The notes under the pieces were generated by a model. It was not told where the DNA came from and did no database searches. It was given only the letters and a program-made list of their open reading frames with translations. 64,000 nt of DNA from Candidatus Dormiibacterota bacterium (GTDB lineage: Bacteria; Chloroflexota; Dormibacteria; Aeolococcales; Aeolococcaceae). The position numbers were made by a program, and so were the translations under genes. How positions within the stretch are numbered: the first letter of the stretch is position 1; the number at the start of each line of letters is the position of its first letter. The DNA is taken from assembly GCA_036495095.1 (NCBI GenBank), contig DASXNK010000067.1, positions 1-64,000 on the forward strand, in the 5' to 3' direction. Of the stretch, positions 1-8,605 are shown one piece after another.

Positions 1-1
1 G

Positions 2-76
2 AGGTGCTTCAATCCGCTGCGCGGCGACCCCGCGTGCCTTCAGCAGGGTGAGAACCGACAGTGCAGGGCGTGGTGA
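2..76 (+). CDS. 3' end of an unidentified upstream gene (partial)
   Basis: A reading frame open from the window edge closes with TGA at 74-76. Its third codon positions are strongly G/C (about 20 of 24), unlike the competing frame that stops at 51. The tail is Cys-containing (for example CFNPLRGDPAC). It would overlap the start of tatC slightly, which fits the tight packing seen elsewhere. The product cannot be named from 24 residues, and the call rests only on codon bias. Confidence 0.3.
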   Translation, partial: RCFNPLRGDPACLQQGENRQCRAW

Positions 77-804
77 ACGACGACCGGCGGATGACCATCA
101 TCGAGCACCTCGAGGAGCTCCGGAAGGTGCTGATGATCTCCATGGGCGCATGGGTCGTCGCCACCTTCGGCGCCTTCTTCTTCCACGACCGGCTGCTCGC
201 GCTGCTGGAGAAGCCGCTCAAGGAAGTGCTCGGCAGGGGGAATCACCTCGTCCGCGCGCCGATCGTCACCACCCCCACCGAGCCGCTGACCATCCCCCTC
301 AAGGTCTCCGCGATCGCGGGGTTCGCGATCGCCCTGCCGATCATCCTCTGGCAGGTGTGGACCTTCGTCTCACCGGGGCTGCGCAAGGCGGAGCGGAAGT
401 TCGCCTGGCCGTTCATCGTCTCGGCCGTGCTCCTCTTCGCCGTGGGCGCCTGCTTCGCCTACCTCGTGATGCCGGTCGGGCTCAACTTCCTGGCCGGGTT
501 CCTCGGGTCCAATGCCGAGTTCCTCCCCGACCTCAACGCCTACCTCAGCTTCTTCACGATCCTCATCGTCATCTTCGGGGTGACCTTCGAGCTGCCCATC
601 GCCATCCTGCTCCTGGGCCTGCTCGGCATCGTCTCCTCACGCTTCCTGCGCAACCGGCGCAAGGGGATCTGGGTGGGGATCGTCTTCGTGGCCCTGGTGG
701 TGACCCCGGGTGCCGATCCCTTCACCCCGACCGCGCTCTTCCTGCCCCTGATCATCCTCTTCGAGGCCAGCATCGTGGTCCTCGACAAGGTGTTCAAGCG
801 CTGA
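61..804 (+). CDS. tatC: Sec-independent protein translocase TatC
   Basis: TatC is the multi-spanning core of the twin-arginine translocase, which recognises RR signal peptides and exports folded proteins. The 247-residue product has the family's usual length, about six hydrophobic segments, and the N-terminal cytoplasmic signature HLEELRKVLM near residues 16-25. Conserved stretches such as PLTIPLKVS and VTPGADPFTP match the family. The start may be GTG 61, GTG 70 or ATG 91; all keep the conserved HLEEL region. A possible substrate lies 1.4 kb away: the Rieske protein carries an SRRGFL motif. The 3' end overlaps the convergent lipoprotein gene by 11 nt. No tatA/tatB is visible here. Confidence 0.95.
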   Translation: MQGVVNDDRRMTIIEHLEELRKVLMISMGAWVVATFGAFFFHDRLLALLEKPLKEVLGRGNHLVRAPIVTTPTEPLTIPLKVSAIAGFAIALPIILWQVWTFVSPGLRKAERKFAWPFIVSAVLLFAVGACFAYLVMPVGLNFLAGFLGSNAEFLPDLNAYLSFFTILIVIFGVTFELPIAILLLGLLGIVSSRFLRNRRKGIWVGIVFVALVVTPGADPFTPTALFLPLIILFEASIVVLDKVFKR

Positions 805-1678
805 CCGGCCGCCCTCCCGACGAGCCGGCGGTGGAGTGGCCGCCGCTCGACACCCTGCTCCTCGGCGAGCCGCCGCCGGTCGGCGAGCCGCCGACGACGG
901 GATGGCGCACGGGGTGGCCGGTCCCGGGGCTGCCGGCGGTGCCGGAGCCGAGCGCGCAGCTCCAGGGGTAGGGCTGGCAGGCGGAGGTCTCCTGGGCCTC
1001 GGGATAGGCGCAGTGCGAGCTCGGGGTGCCGGTGAGGTGGTCGTCGGCGTCACCGTCGCCGTCGCACTGGCTGTTGTGGGCGCTGCCCGGCGCGGCCAGG
1101 CCGAAGTCGTGGAAGACGATCGGGTCCGAGGAGGTGCCGGCGTAGCTGCCCGTCGACGGCCAGGTCACGGTGGTGCCGTCGGGGTAGACGGCGGTGACGA
1201 TGGCGCTCACCGATCCGCCGGAGCCGACGGTGAGGGTGGCCTCCTCGGAGCGGCAGGCGCTGCCGCCCTCGCAGGGCGCGTAGCCCTCGGGGTTGGTCGC
1301 GTTGCCCGGCGGGGTGACCGTCTGCCGGATGGTGTACGTCCCCGGTCCGGGCGCCGCGAAGCTGGCGCAGCCCTTGCCGGCGGCGCCACAGCTGCCCTGC
1401 TGGAGCGGGCATCCGGCCGAGGGGCCGAGCGATCCGGTGCCGCCTGTCGGAGTGGTCACGGTGATCGACACGCCGCCACCGCCGACGGTGTAGGCGGCGC
1501 CGCCCAGCGCCTGCTTGCAGGAGTCCATGGTCTGGACCCAGACCCCGCCGCCGCCCCCGCCCGATCGGTGGGTGCTCGCCTGCACCGGGCCCGCCCCGGC
1601 GGCGAAGGCGCTGCCGCACGCGGCGACGAGCAGTGAGATCGAGGCGACAGCGAATCGCAGGCGCATCGAGCGCATCAT
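794..1678 (-). CDS. Putative secreted Gly/Ser-rich lipoprotein
   Basis: The 294-residue product starts with a basic N-terminus and a hydrophobic signal segment ending in a lipobox (LVAAC, Cys about 21), so it is probably lipid-anchored outside the membrane. The rest is rich in Gly, Ser, Thr and Pro with several Cys pairs, including a GCPLQQGSCG-type segment, and ends in a low-complexity Gly/Ser/Arg tail. I recognise no catalytic domain. The ATG is preceded by an excellent ribosome site (GGGAGG five nt upstream). The gene converges on and overlaps tatC by 11 nt. The C-terminal tail reads in compositionally simple DNA, so its exact end deserves caution; function unknown. Confidence 0.7.
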   Translation of the reverse strand: MMRSMRLRFAVASISLLVAACGSAFAAGAGPVQASTHRSGGGGGGVWVQTMDSCKQALGGAAYTVGGGGVSITVTTPTGGTGSLGPSAGCPLQQGSCGAAGKGCASFAAPGPGTYTIRQTVTPPGNATNPEGYAPCEGGSACRSEEATLTVGSGGSVSAIVTAVYPDGTTVTWPSTGSYAGTSSDPIVFHDFGLAAPGSAHNSQCDGDGDADDHLTGTPSSHCAYPEAQETSACQPYPWSCALGSGTAGSPGTGHPVRHPVVGGSPTGGGSPRSRVSSGGHSTAGSSGGRPVSA

Positions 1679-1775
1679 CCGTCCTCCCTTCCATCGCGGC
1701 CGCGTGCCTGGGCAGGCCGTCTTCCGCGTATCTACAACGTGCCCGGGACGCCGAACCTTGCGCGACGAGCGAGGG

Positions 1776-2165
1776 TCAGGAGCCGGGGGCCGGGGTGGGG
1801 GAGGGTCCGCGTGGCACCACCGTGATCGTCCCGGTCATCTGCGGGTGGTAGCGGCAGTGGAACGCGATCGTCCCCGAGTCCGGGGTGGTGAAGGGCGCGG
1901 TGTTGAGCTCGCCGGGGTCGGCGTCGGCGCTGGCGTGCACCGAGCCGGCGGTGAACGAGTGCTCCACCGCGCCCGCGTTGACCAGGGTCACGGTGACCAG
2001 GGATCCCGCCGGGACCACCGCGGTGGCCGGGTCGAAGCGGAGGTCGCGGGCGGTGATGCGGAGCTGCACGCCGCCGGGATTGGGGCCGGCGGTGGTCCCG
2101 CAGCCCGCGGCGGCGAGCCCCAGTCCGAGGCCGAGCAGCGCCGCGGCCGGGGCACGACCGGTCAC
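1776..2165 (-). CDS. Cupredoxin-domain lipoprotein
   Basis: A small blue-copper-like protein of 129 residues, probably membrane-anchored. The GTG start overlaps the Rieske stop by 4 nt (GTGA), which fixes the start. A lipoprotein signal (LAAAGC, Cys22) is followed by a beta-rich domain. Type I copper ligands are all visible: His69 in VEHSF, then Cys104, His107 and Met110 in FHCRYHPQM. The protein ends in a short Pro-rich tail. It is the last gene of the ECF sigma / Rieske / cupredoxin operon, so it may carry electrons to or from the Rieske centre or sense copper or oxygen stress; that role is inference. Confidence 0.85.
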   Translation of the reverse strand: MTGRAPAAALLGLGLGLAAAGCGTTAGPNPGGVQLRITARDLRFDPATAVVPAGSLVTVTLVNAGAVEHSFTAGSVHASADADPGELNTAPFTTPDSGTIAFHCRYHPQMTGTITVVPRGPSPTPAPGS

Positions 2166-2815
2166 ACCACCAGCACCTCGACCCGGTCTCCGACCACCCG
2201 CGAGCGCAGCCGGGGGAGCGGGGTGGTGAGGTACTCGCGGTCGACCGAGGCGCCCTGGAGGTCGAAGGAGGCGCCGTGGCAGGGGCAGCGCAGGCTGTCG
2301 GCCCGCGCCTCGAGCAGGCATCCCATGTGGGTGCAGACCGCCGAGAGCGCGTGGACGCCGCCGTCGGGATGGGGCACGAGCACCCCCTCCACCGAGCCCG
2401 CCCGGAAGCGCAGCGGCCGGCCGCCGGCGAGGTCCGCGAGGGTGGCGACCGGGTGCCAGCTGCCGGTGGCGGGCACCAGCTCGCCCTGGGCGCGGTCCTG
2501 GTCGGTGCGGCGCACGCCGAGGTCGACGGCCACCCCCGCGGCGGCGGCGGCGGCGATCCCGCCCCCGATCAGGAAGCCGCGGCGGCTCGGCTCCCGGCGG
2601 CGGCCGGGGGCGGGCTCGAGCTGCTCGCGGAGCTCGGCCTCGAGCCCGGAGACGAACTCGGCGGAGGGCAGGTCGGTGGCGGTGCGAGCGCCGCGCAGCG
2701 AGGCGGCGACCTGGAGCAGCCGGGCGTCCTCGGGGTCGGCCTCGAAACGCGGCGGCCGGCGATCGCGGAGCAGCGCGTCGACGAAGCGGCGGACCCGGCG
2801 GTCGCCGCGGCTCAC
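2162..2815 (-). CDS. Rieske [2Fe-2S] protein with cytoplasmic N-terminal extension
   Basis: A 217-residue Rieske protein. Residues 1-75 form a charged, probably cytoplasmic region (starts FVDALLRDRRPPRF near residue 11); then comes a twin-arginine signal-anchor (SRRGFLIGGG, residues 78-86) and an Ala-rich membrane segment. The Rieske domain follows, with box 1 CTHMGC (Cys161, His163) and box 2 CPCHG (Cys177, His180); Cys166 and Cys179 can form the usual disulfide. The GTG start overlaps the ECF sigma stop (GTGA). Coupling to a sigma factor suggests that the N-terminal region could act as an anti-sigma domain and make this a redox-responsive regulator. That is inference; a simple electron-transfer role is the alternative. 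Export would use TatC. Confidence 0.9.
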   Translation of the reverse strand: MSRGDRRVRRFVDALLRDRRPPRFEADPEDARLLQVAASLRGARTATDLPSAEFVSGLEAELREQLEPAPGRRREPSRRGFLIGGGIAAAAAAGVAVDLGVRRTDQDRAQGELVPATGSWHPVATLADLAGGRPLRFRAGSVEGVLVPHPDGGVHALSAVCTHMGCLLEARADSLRCPCHGASFDLQGASVDREYLTTPLPRLRSRVVGDRVEVLVV

Positions 2816-3348
2816 GGGGCCTCCTCCGCGACCCGGGCGGCGGCCCTCAGGCCCCGGTGGGTCAGCACCTTGGCGTTGCCCTCGCTCACGTCCATCTCCC
2901 GGGCGGTCTCGCGCACCGACAGCCCCCGCAGGAAGCGCAGCTCCAGCACCCTCCGGTAGTGGTCGGGGAGGCGGGCCAGCAGGGCGGCGACCCGCCGGCG
3001 GTTGGAGGCCCCCTCGTCGCCGCTCGCGGGGAGCGGCGACGGCACCAGGTCCTCGGCGTACTCGGCCATCACCACCCCGTAGTGGGTGGCCCAGTGCTCG
3101 GCGAGCAGGCTGCGGGCGGTGGCCCGCAGGTAGGCGCGCGCCTCGCCCTCGGAGGCGGTGGGGCGGAGCCGGGGGAGCGCCTTCAGGAACACCGTGGCGG
3201 TGAGGTCCTCGGCGTCGGCGCGGTTGCCGCAGCGGGCGAAGACGAAGCGGTACACCGGGACCACGTGGGCGCGGTACAGCGCCTCCCAGCCGGTGGTGTC
3301 CTCCCCACCGACCACGTGCAGTCGCGATGCCGGGCTGCCTGGCTCCAT
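2812..3348 (-). CDS. ECF-type RNA polymerase sigma factor
   Basis: The 178-residue product has the two-domain layout of extracytoplasmic-function sigma factors. Region 2 lies at about 20-95 (with the YRFVFARCGNRADAEDLT core that binds core enzyme and the -10), and region 4 at about 115-175, with the helix-turn-helix LSVRETAREMDVSEGNAKV. It would direct RNA polymerase to a small regulon in response to an external or redox cue. It is the first gene of a three-gene operon with the Rieske and cupredoxin proteins (two GTGA overlaps), so these are its likely regulators or targets. A purine-rich ribosome site (AAGGAGA) lies about 11 nt before ATG. Confidence 0.92.
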   Translation of the reverse strand: MEPGSPASRLHVVGGEDTTGWEALYRAHVVPVYRFVFARCGNRADAEDLTATVFLKALPRLRPTASEGEARAYLRATARSLLAEHWATHYGVVMAEYAEDLVPSPLPASGDEGASNRRRVAALLARLPDHYRRVLELRFLRGLSVRETAREMDVSEGNAKVLTHRGLRAAARVAEEAP

Positions 3349-3402
3349 CGACCTCGGGTCTCCTTCGCCACGGGACGTGTCGGAGTCTCCTACGCCCGGT
3401 GG

Positions 3403-4032
3403 TTACAGGTATCCCTGGGTGCCCCGCAGCACCCCGGACTCGGCGAGCCGGGCGACCGCGCGGCCCCGGTGGGAGACGGTGTCCTTCTCCTCGGCGCCGG
3501 CCTCGCCGAAGGTGCGGCCCAGGTCGGTGGAGAGGAAGGCCGGGTCGTAGCCGAAGCCGCCCGTTCCCCGCGGCTCGACGAGCACGCCGTCGCACGAGCC
3601 CCGGGCGATGATGACGTCGGCGCCGGGCCGGGCGAGGGCGAGCACGGCGACGTAGCGCACCCGGCGGTCGCCGGGGGTGCGCCGCTCCACCTCGTCGAGC
3701 AGGCCGCGGAGCCGGTCGGCGTCGCTCGCCGCCTCGCCGAGCCAGCGGCTCGACCGCGGCCCCGGCCAGCCCCGGAGCGCCTCCACCTCGATGCCGCTGT
3801 CGTCGCCGAGGGCGCACAGCCCGGTCGCCTGGGAGACCTCCACCGCCTTGGCGCGGGCGTTGTCCTCGTACCCGGGCCCGGGCTCGTCGACGTCACCGGC
3901 GAAGCCGGCGTCGTCGAGGCTGAGCAGGGTCCACGGGTGGTCGCGGAGCAGCCGCCGGAACTCCACCAGCTTGCCCGGGTTGCGGGTGGCCACCACCAGG
4001 GGCGTCCGGGGCATCAGCCGGGGTCCCGCCAT
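3403..4032 (-). CDS. rdgB: XTP/dITP diphosphatase (HAM1/RdgB family)
   Basis: This pyrophosphatase hydrolyses non-canonical purine nucleotides (dITP, XTP) to monophosphates and keeps them out of DNA and RNA. The 209-residue product shows the family's N-terminal VVATRNPGKLVEF (residues about 13-25), the acidic DDSGIEVEAL block near 77, and the C-terminal GFGYDPAF and KDTVSHRGRA blocks for substrate and metal binding. ATG 4032 overlaps the rph stop (ATGA), which supports it over the second Met seven codons in. The rph-rdgB pairing is a widespread bacterial arrangement. Nothing looks truncated. Confidence 0.95.
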   Translation of the reverse strand: MAGPRLMPRTPLVVATRNPGKLVEFRRLLRDHPWTLLSLDDAGFAGDVDEPGPGYEDNARAKAVEVSQATGLCALGDDSGIEVEALRGWPGPRSSRWLGEAASDADRLRGLLDEVERRTPGDRRVRYVAVLALARPGADVIIARGSCDGVLVEPRGTGGFGYDPAFLSTDLGRTFGEAGAEEKDTVSHRGRAVARLAESGVLRGTQGYL

Positions 4033-4757
4033 CAGCCGCGGCCCCGCTCCACCGCCTCGCGCTGGATCAGGAAGAGCTCGTCGAGGCCGATCCGGGCGAG
4101 CCCGAGCAGGGCGTCGGCCTGGTCGCGGTCGAAGGGCTCGCGCTCGGCGGTGCCCTGGATCTCGACGTAGCGCCCGTCCTCGGTGCCCACGCAGTTCATG
4201 TCGGTCTCGGCGGCGGAGTCCTCGAGGTAGTCGAGGTCGAGCCGCGGCGAGCCGCCGACGATGCCGACGCTGACCGCGGCCACCTGGTGGCGCAGCGGGT
4301 CGGTGACGAGCAGGCCGGCCTCACCCAGGCGCGCGGCGGCGAGGGCGAGGGCCACCCAGGCGCCGGTGATCGAGGCGGTGCGGGTGCCGCCGTCGGCGAC
4401 GAGCACGTCGCAGTCGAGGATGATGGTGCGCTCGCCGAGGGCGCGGAAGTCGACGGCGATGCGCAGGGCGCGGCCGATCAGCCGCTGGATCTCCTGGACC
4501 CGCCCGTCGATGCGTCCCTTCCGGGAGTCGCGGTCGCTGCGGGTGAGCGTGGCCCGGGGAAGCATCGCGTACTCGGCGGTCACCCAGCCCAGCCCGCCGC
4601 CCTTGCGGTACGGGGGCACCCGCTCCTCGATGCTGGCGGCGCAGAGCACCCTGGTCTCCCCGACGGTGATGAGCGCGCTGCCCTCGGCGTAGGGCACGGC
4701 CCCGGTCTCGATGGTGGTGGGGCGCAGCTGATCGGGACGCCGGCCGTCGGGACGCAC
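4032..4757 (-). CDS. rph: Ribonuclease PH
   Basis: RNase PH is the phosphorolytic exoribonuclease that trims tRNA 3' ends. The 241-residue product is the usual size, begins [12 protein letters not shown], and contains the RNase PH core ([51 protein letters not shown]). The GTG start at 4757 lies about 7 nt after a GAGGTGG ribosome site, and a TACACT -10-like hexamer lies at 4799-4794 on the minus strand. It is co-transcribed with rdgB and divergent from the protease gene. Confidence 0.95.
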   Translation of the reverse strand: MRPDGRRPDQLRPTTIETGAVPYAEGSALITVGETRVLCAASIEERVPPYRKGGGLGWVTAEYAMLPRATLTRSDRDSRKGRIDGRVQEIQRLIGRALRIAVDFRALGERTIILDCDVLVADGGTRTASITGAWVALALAAARLGEAGLLVTDPLRHQVAAVSVGIVGGSPRLDLDYLEDSAAETDMNCVGTEDGRYVEIQGTAEREPFDRDQADALLGLARIGLDELFLIQREAVERGRG

Positions 4758-4844
4758 AGGTTTCCACCTCAGGACGAAATTGGAGCCGCCGGGAGTGTAG
4801 TCAGGTGCGCTCCCGCACCGGGCTGCTGGCACAATGCCTAGCAC

Positions 4845-5822
4845 GTGCCGATCTGCCTCTGCGGAGAGCCGCTGCTCGCCGACCACCGCTTCTGCGCCGC
4901 CTGCGGGCGTGCGCAGCCGGTCGAGCGCGCCGCCCCGGAGCTGCCGGGGTGGCCGTCGGTCCAGCAGCGCGCCGCCTGGGGGCTTCCCCCGCCGGCCCTG
5001 CCGCGGCGCCGCCAGCGTTCCCTGGCCGCCACCGTCGGGGCCACGGCGCTGGCCCTGGTCGCCATCCTCGGGGTGGCCTTCGCGGTCGGCTACCGCTCCG
5101 CCAGCCTGGCCCCGCAGGCGGTCGCCCGCTTCATCCCGGGGCCCTTCGCCACCCCCGCGTCCTCGCTGGTCGCCCAGCCGCTCGCGGTGGTGGCCGACCG
5201 GGCGCTCAGCCGGGTGGTCACGGTGCAGGTGGTGACCAGCACCGGCGAGGAGTTCGGCACCGGCTGGGTCTTCGACGCCCGCGGCGACGTGGTCACCAAC
5301 AACCACGTCATCGAGGGCGGCTCGGTGATCCGGCTGGTCGACAGCACCAAGCACATCCATGCCGGCACCGTGATCGGCTTCGACCGTGCCCAGGACATCG
5401 CCGTGATCCGCTCCCTCGACCAGGCGGCCTCGCCGCTGCCCGGCGAGCCGCTGCCCCTGGCCACCGACGGCGACGCCCCCCACCCCGAGCAGGTGGTGGT
5501 GCTGGCGTCGACCAAGGCGACCAACCACCACCCCCTCACCGTGGAGACGCTGGCCCTGCTCCACCAGTCGATCCCGGTCCAGGGCGACGGCCAGCCGGGG
5601 ACGCCGGGTGCGGGAGGCACCACCTACGAGGACATGATGGTGCTCCACGGCGAGCAGATCTACCGGGGCAACAGCGGCGGCCCGGTGCTCGACGCCTACG
5701 GGAGGGTGGTCGGGATCATCACCCTCGCGAGCCAGTCGACCCCGCAGGCCTTCGCGATCCCGATCTCGCGGGTCGCCGGCCAGCTTCACGGCTACGCGGC
5801 CCGGAGCACCCCCGCCTCCTAG
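4845..5822 (+). CDS. Membrane-anchored trypsin-like serine protease with N-terminal zinc ribbon
   Basis: A 325-residue HtrA/Deg-like protease. An N-terminal zinc ribbon (Cys4, Cys6, Cys17, Cys20) in the cytoplasm is followed by a Pro-rich linker, one membrane helix (about 59-83) and an extracytoplasmic trypsin fold. The catalytic triad is clear: His154 (NNHVIEG), Asp184 (AQDIAV) and Ser277 (GNSGGP). No PDZ domain follows, so it is shorter than DegP/HtrA. The start is GTG 4845; a CACAAT sequence 9 nt upstream could be a weak -10. It probably cleaves or monitors envelope proteins. The ribbon-helix-outer-domain layout recurs in the protein at 38220. Confidence 0.88.
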   Translation: MPICLCGEPLLADHRFCAACGRAQPVERAAPELPGWPSVQQRAAWGLPPPALPRRRQRSLAATVGATALALVAILGVAFAVGYRSASLAPQAVARFIPGPFATPASSLVAQPLAVVADRALSRVVTVQVVTSTGEEFGTGWVFDARGDVVTNNHVIEGGSVIRLVDSTKHIHAGTVIGFDRAQDIAVIRSLDQAASPLPGEPLPLATDGDAPHPEQVVVLASTKATNHHPLTVETLALLHQSIPVQGDGQPGTPGAGGTTYEDMMVLHGEQIYRGNSGGPVLDAYGRVVGIITLASQSTPQAFAIPISRVAGQLHGYAARSTPAS

Positions 5823-5848
5823 GGCGCAACTGGAAGAATGGACCGGGT

Positions 5849-5877
5849 TTGGGACCCTGGGGCCCGGGCGATAGTCT
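5849..5877 (+). promoter_or_regulatory. Predicted promoter of the trxB operon
   Basis: A -35-like TTGGGA (5849-5854) and a -10-like TAGTCT (5872-5877) are separated by exactly 17 nt. Transcription would start near 5884, giving a leader of about 40 nt with a GGGAG ribosome site before GTG 5926. Confidence 0.5.
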
Positions 5878-5925
5878 GAGTACCGCCACCGACCCGCGCC
5901 CTCCGCGCACCATCCGGGAGCTCCC

Positions 5926-6942
5926 GTGGACGACCGCACCTTCGACATCGCCGTGATCGGCGCCGGCCCCGCCGGGCTCGCCGCGGCCCTGTACGCGGGC
6001 CGCAGCCTGGTCCGGACCGTGGTCATCGAGGGCAAGGCGCCCGGCGGCCAGCTGCTGAACACCGAGCTGATCGAGGACTACCCCGGCTTCGTCAGCATCC
6101 TCGGCCACGAGCTCGCCAGCCAGATGATCGAGCAGGCCACCCGCTTCGGCGCCGAGATGGTCTACTCGCCGGTGGAGCGGATCCGCGTCGAGGACGACGG
6201 CAGCAAGGTGGTCGAGACCCACGACGGCGAGTACCGCGCCGCGGCGGTGATCGTCACCTCGGGCGGCAATCCCCGCAAGCTCGAGGTGCCCGGCGAGGAG
6301 GAGTACGCCGGCCGCGGCGTCTCCTACTGCGCGGTCTGCGACGGCGCCTTCTTCAAGGGCGAGCACCTCGCGGTCATCGGCGGGGGTGACGCCGCCGTCG
6401 AGGAGGCGATGTTCCTCACCCGCTACGCCAGCAGGGTGACCCTCATCCACCGCCGCGACCAGCTCCGGGCCTCGCCGATCCTGGTCAACGAGGCGAGGGA
6501 GGACCCCAAGCTCGAGCTGCTCCTCGACACCGTGGTGGAGAGCATCGAGGGCACCCCGGTGCACACCGCCGACCACTCCGGCAAGGTGACCCACCTCCAC
6601 ATCCGGGACGTCAACACCGGCGAGAAGGGCACCCTGGACGTCGGCGGCGTCTTCATCTTCGTCGGGTTCCTGCCCAACACCGGCCTGGTCGACCGGCACG
6701 TCGCGCACGACGCCGGCGGCTACTACCTGACCGACCCCTACTCGATGATGACCAGCGTCCCGGGGATCTTCGCCGCCGGTGACGTGCGCGCCCAGCTGAC
6801 CCGCCAGATCACCACCGCGGTCGGCGACGCCACCACCGCCGCGCTCGCCGCGACCAAGTGGGTGGAGGAGCGGGCCAAGGGCAACCCCGACCCCTTCGGG
6901 ACCTTCATGAGCGCCTCGCGGGAGGGGGGCTGGGTCGGGTGA
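5926..6942 (+). CDS. trxB: Thioredoxin reductase
   Basis: This flavoprotein reduces thioredoxin with NADPH in the cytoplasm. The 338-residue product has the N-terminal FAD site GAGPAG (about 12-17), the redox pair CAVC (Cys134/Cys137), the NADPH site [10 protein letters not shown] and the C-terminal FAD contact FAAGDVR. It is slightly longer than the family at its C-terminus. The GTG start follows a GGGAG ribosome site. It heads a three-gene unit with a cobalamin adenosyltransferase and an aldo/keto reductase (two GTGA overlaps). No thioredoxin gene is adjacent. Confidence 0.95.
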   Translation: MDDRTFDIAVIGAGPAGLAAALYAGRSLVRTVVIEGKAPGGQLLNTELIEDYPGFVSILGHELASQMIEQATRFGAEMVYSPVERIRVEDDGSKVVETHDGEYRAAAVIVTSGGNPRKLEVPGEEEYAGRGVSYCAVCDGAFFKGEHLAVIGGGDAAVEEAMFLTRYASRVTLIHRRDQLRASPILVNEAREDPKLELLLDTVVESIEGTPVHTADHSGKVTHLHIRDVNTGEKGTLDVGGVFIFVGFLPNTGLVDRHVAHDAGGYYLTDPYSMMTSVPGIFAAGDVRAQLTRQITTAVGDATTAALAATKWVEERAKGNPDPFGTFMSASREGGWVG

Positions 6943-7481
6943 GCAGCATCGTCACCCGCGGCGGGGACGGCGGTGAGACCAGCCTCCTCTACGGCGGGCG
7001 GGTGCCCAAGGACGACCTCCACACCGAGGCCTACGGCGCCCTCGACGAGGCCATCTCCGCGCTCGGGCTGGCCCGGGCCACCGAGACCGACCCGGCGCGG
7101 GCCGGGCGGCTGCTCGCCCTCCAGCGCCAGCTCTTCACCGTCGGTGCCGAGCTCGCCACCGGCAGGGGCGAACGTCACCTGCTCGAGAAGCACTTCCCCA
7201 CCGTCGATGCCGCGATGGTCGACGAGCTCGAGCGCGAGACCCACGCCCTCGAGGAGCGGGTGCCGCTGCCCCGCGCCTTCGTCATCCCCGGCGGCACCGC
7301 GGCGGCGGCGGCGGTGGACATGGCCCGCACCCTGGTGCGCCGCGCCGAGCGGCGTGCGGTGGCGCTCCACCGCGCCGGCGAGCTCGAGAACGCCGAGGTG
7401 CTCCGCTACCTCAACCGCTGCTCCGACCTGCTCTTCATGCTCGCCCGCGAGGCCGAGCAGGGGGCCATCACCCAGAAGTGA
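6939..7481 (+). CDS. ATP:cob(I)alamin adenosyltransferase, PduO type
   Basis: The enzyme transfers the adenosyl group of ATP to cob(I)alamin to make coenzyme B12. The 180-residue product carries the PduO N-terminal ATP site (TRGGDGGET near residue 6), the VPKDDLHTEAYGALDE block, and the C-terminal helix with YLNRCSDLLFMLAR. GTG 6939 overlaps the trxB stop by 4 nt. Placement after thioredoxin reductase is suggestive, since corrinoid reduction needs a flavoprotein reductant, but the link is inference. Confidence 0.93.
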   Translation: MSSIVTRGGDGGETSLLYGGRVPKDDLHTEAYGALDEAISALGLARATETDPARAGRLLALQRQLFTVGAELATGRGERHLLEKHFPTVDAAMVDELERETHALEERVPLPRAFVIPGGTAAAAAVDMARTLVRRAERRAVALHRAGELENAEVLRYLNRCSDLLFMLAREAEQGAITQK

Positions 7482-8578
7482 AGGCGCTCCCCGGCCGCGC
7501 CTCCGCCGAGGCCACCGCCGCACACGCGGCGGCCCGGCCCGCCGCCCCCGGCCACTGGCGTGAGATCGGCGGCCTCACCCTCTCGTCGGTGGGCCTGGGC
7601 ACCTACCTCGGAGGCGACGACGACGCCACCGACGCCGGCTACGCCGCCGCGATGACCCGGGCGCTGGAGCTCGGCTGCAACGTCGTCGACACCGCGGTGA
7701 ACTACCGGTACCAGCGCAGCGAGCGGATCGTCGGCGCCACCCTCGCCGCCCTGGTCGAGGCCGGCCGGGTCGAGCGCGGCGCCGTGGTCGTGGCCAGCAA
7801 GGGCGGCTTCCTCAGCGGCGAGAGCGGCCACCCCGGGGGGATGCGGGGGTGGGTCGTCGAGGCGCTCCTCGATCCCGGGGTGATCGCCGCCGAGGACATC
7901 GTCGCCGGCTGCCACTGCATGACCCCGGCGTACCTCCGCCACCAGCTGGCCACCAGCCGGCGCAACCTCAACGTCGAGTGCGTCGACATCCACTACCTCC
8001 ACAACCCCGAGACCCAGCTCGCCGAGGTGCCCCGTCCGGAGTTCCTCCGGCGCATCCGCGACGCCTTCGCCACCCTCGAGGCCGCGGTCGACGCCGGCGA
8101 GGTGGGCGTCTACGGGGTGGCCACCTGGGACGGCCTCCGCGCCGAGCCGGGCTCGCCCGGACATCTCTCCCTGGAGGAGCTGGTGGGCTGCGCCGTCGAG
8201 GTCGCCGGCGACGGCCACCACTTCCGCGCCCTCCAGCTGCCCCTGAACCTGGCCATGCCCGAGGCCGCGGCGAAGCCCACCCAGGCCACCGCCGCCGGCG
8301 CGGTCCCGCTGCTCGCCGCCGCCGCCGACCACCGCATGACCGTGATGGCGAGCGCGTCGCTGCTCCAGTCGCGGGTGATCGGCCGGCTCCCCGCGGCTCT
8401 CCGCGAGGTGCTCGGCGGCCCCACCGACGCCCAGAGCGCGATCCAGTTCACCCGTTCGGCGCCGGGGCTGACCACCGCGCTGGTGGGGATGAGCCGGGTC
8501 GAGCACGTCGAGGAGAACCTGGCGGTGGCGGCGCGGCCGCCGTTGAGCGCCGACGCCTTCGCCTCGATCCTCCGCTGA
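7478..8578 (+). CDS. Aldo/keto reductase family oxidoreductase
   Basis: A 366-residue NADPH-dependent oxidoreductase of the (alpha/beta)8 aldo/keto reductase fold. The catalytic residues appear in order: Asp and Tyr in VVDTAVNYRYQRSER, Lys in VVVASKGGF and His in DIHYLHNP. A C-terminal SAPGLTTALVGMSR segment matches the cofactor-binding end of the barrel. A 30-residue Ala-rich N-terminal extension precedes the barrel. GTG 7478 overlaps the upstream stop (GTGA). The substrate cannot be read from the sequence. Confidence 0.88.
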   Translation: MKALPGRASAEATAAHAAARPAAPGHWREIGGLTLSSVGLGTYLGGDDDATDAGYAAAMTRALELGCNVVDTAVNYRYQRSERIVGATLAALVEAGRVERGAVVVASKGGFLSGESGHPGGMRGWVVEALLDPGVIAAEDIVAGCHCMTPAYLRHQLATSRRNLNVECVDIHYLHNPETQLAEVPRPEFLRRIRDAFATLEAAVDAGEVGVYGVATWDGLRAEPGSPGHLSLEELVGCAVEVAGDGHHFRALQLPLNLAMPEAAAKPTQATAAGAVPLLAAAADHRMTVMASASLLQSRVIGRLPAALREVLGGPTDAQSAIQFTRSAPGLTTALVGMSRVEHVEENLAVAARPPLSADAFASILR

Positions 8579-8581
8579 GCC

Positions 8582-8601
8582 GGCGCCGCCGGAGCGGCGC
8601 C
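8582..8601. terminator. Hairpin between convergent genes (likely bidirectional terminator)
   Basis: A perfect 8-bp stem (GGCGCCGC / GCGGCGCC) with a CGGA loop fills the 27-nt gap between the convergent aldo/keto reductase and pucR-type genes. There is no T-run on either side, so termination would depend on the very GC-rich stem or on Rho. Confidence 0.6.
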
Positions 8602-8605
8602 CGGA

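Noticed and set aside
5823-5848. Terminator between the protease and trxB
   Set aside because: Only weak pairing with several G-U pairs is possible, and no T-run follows.
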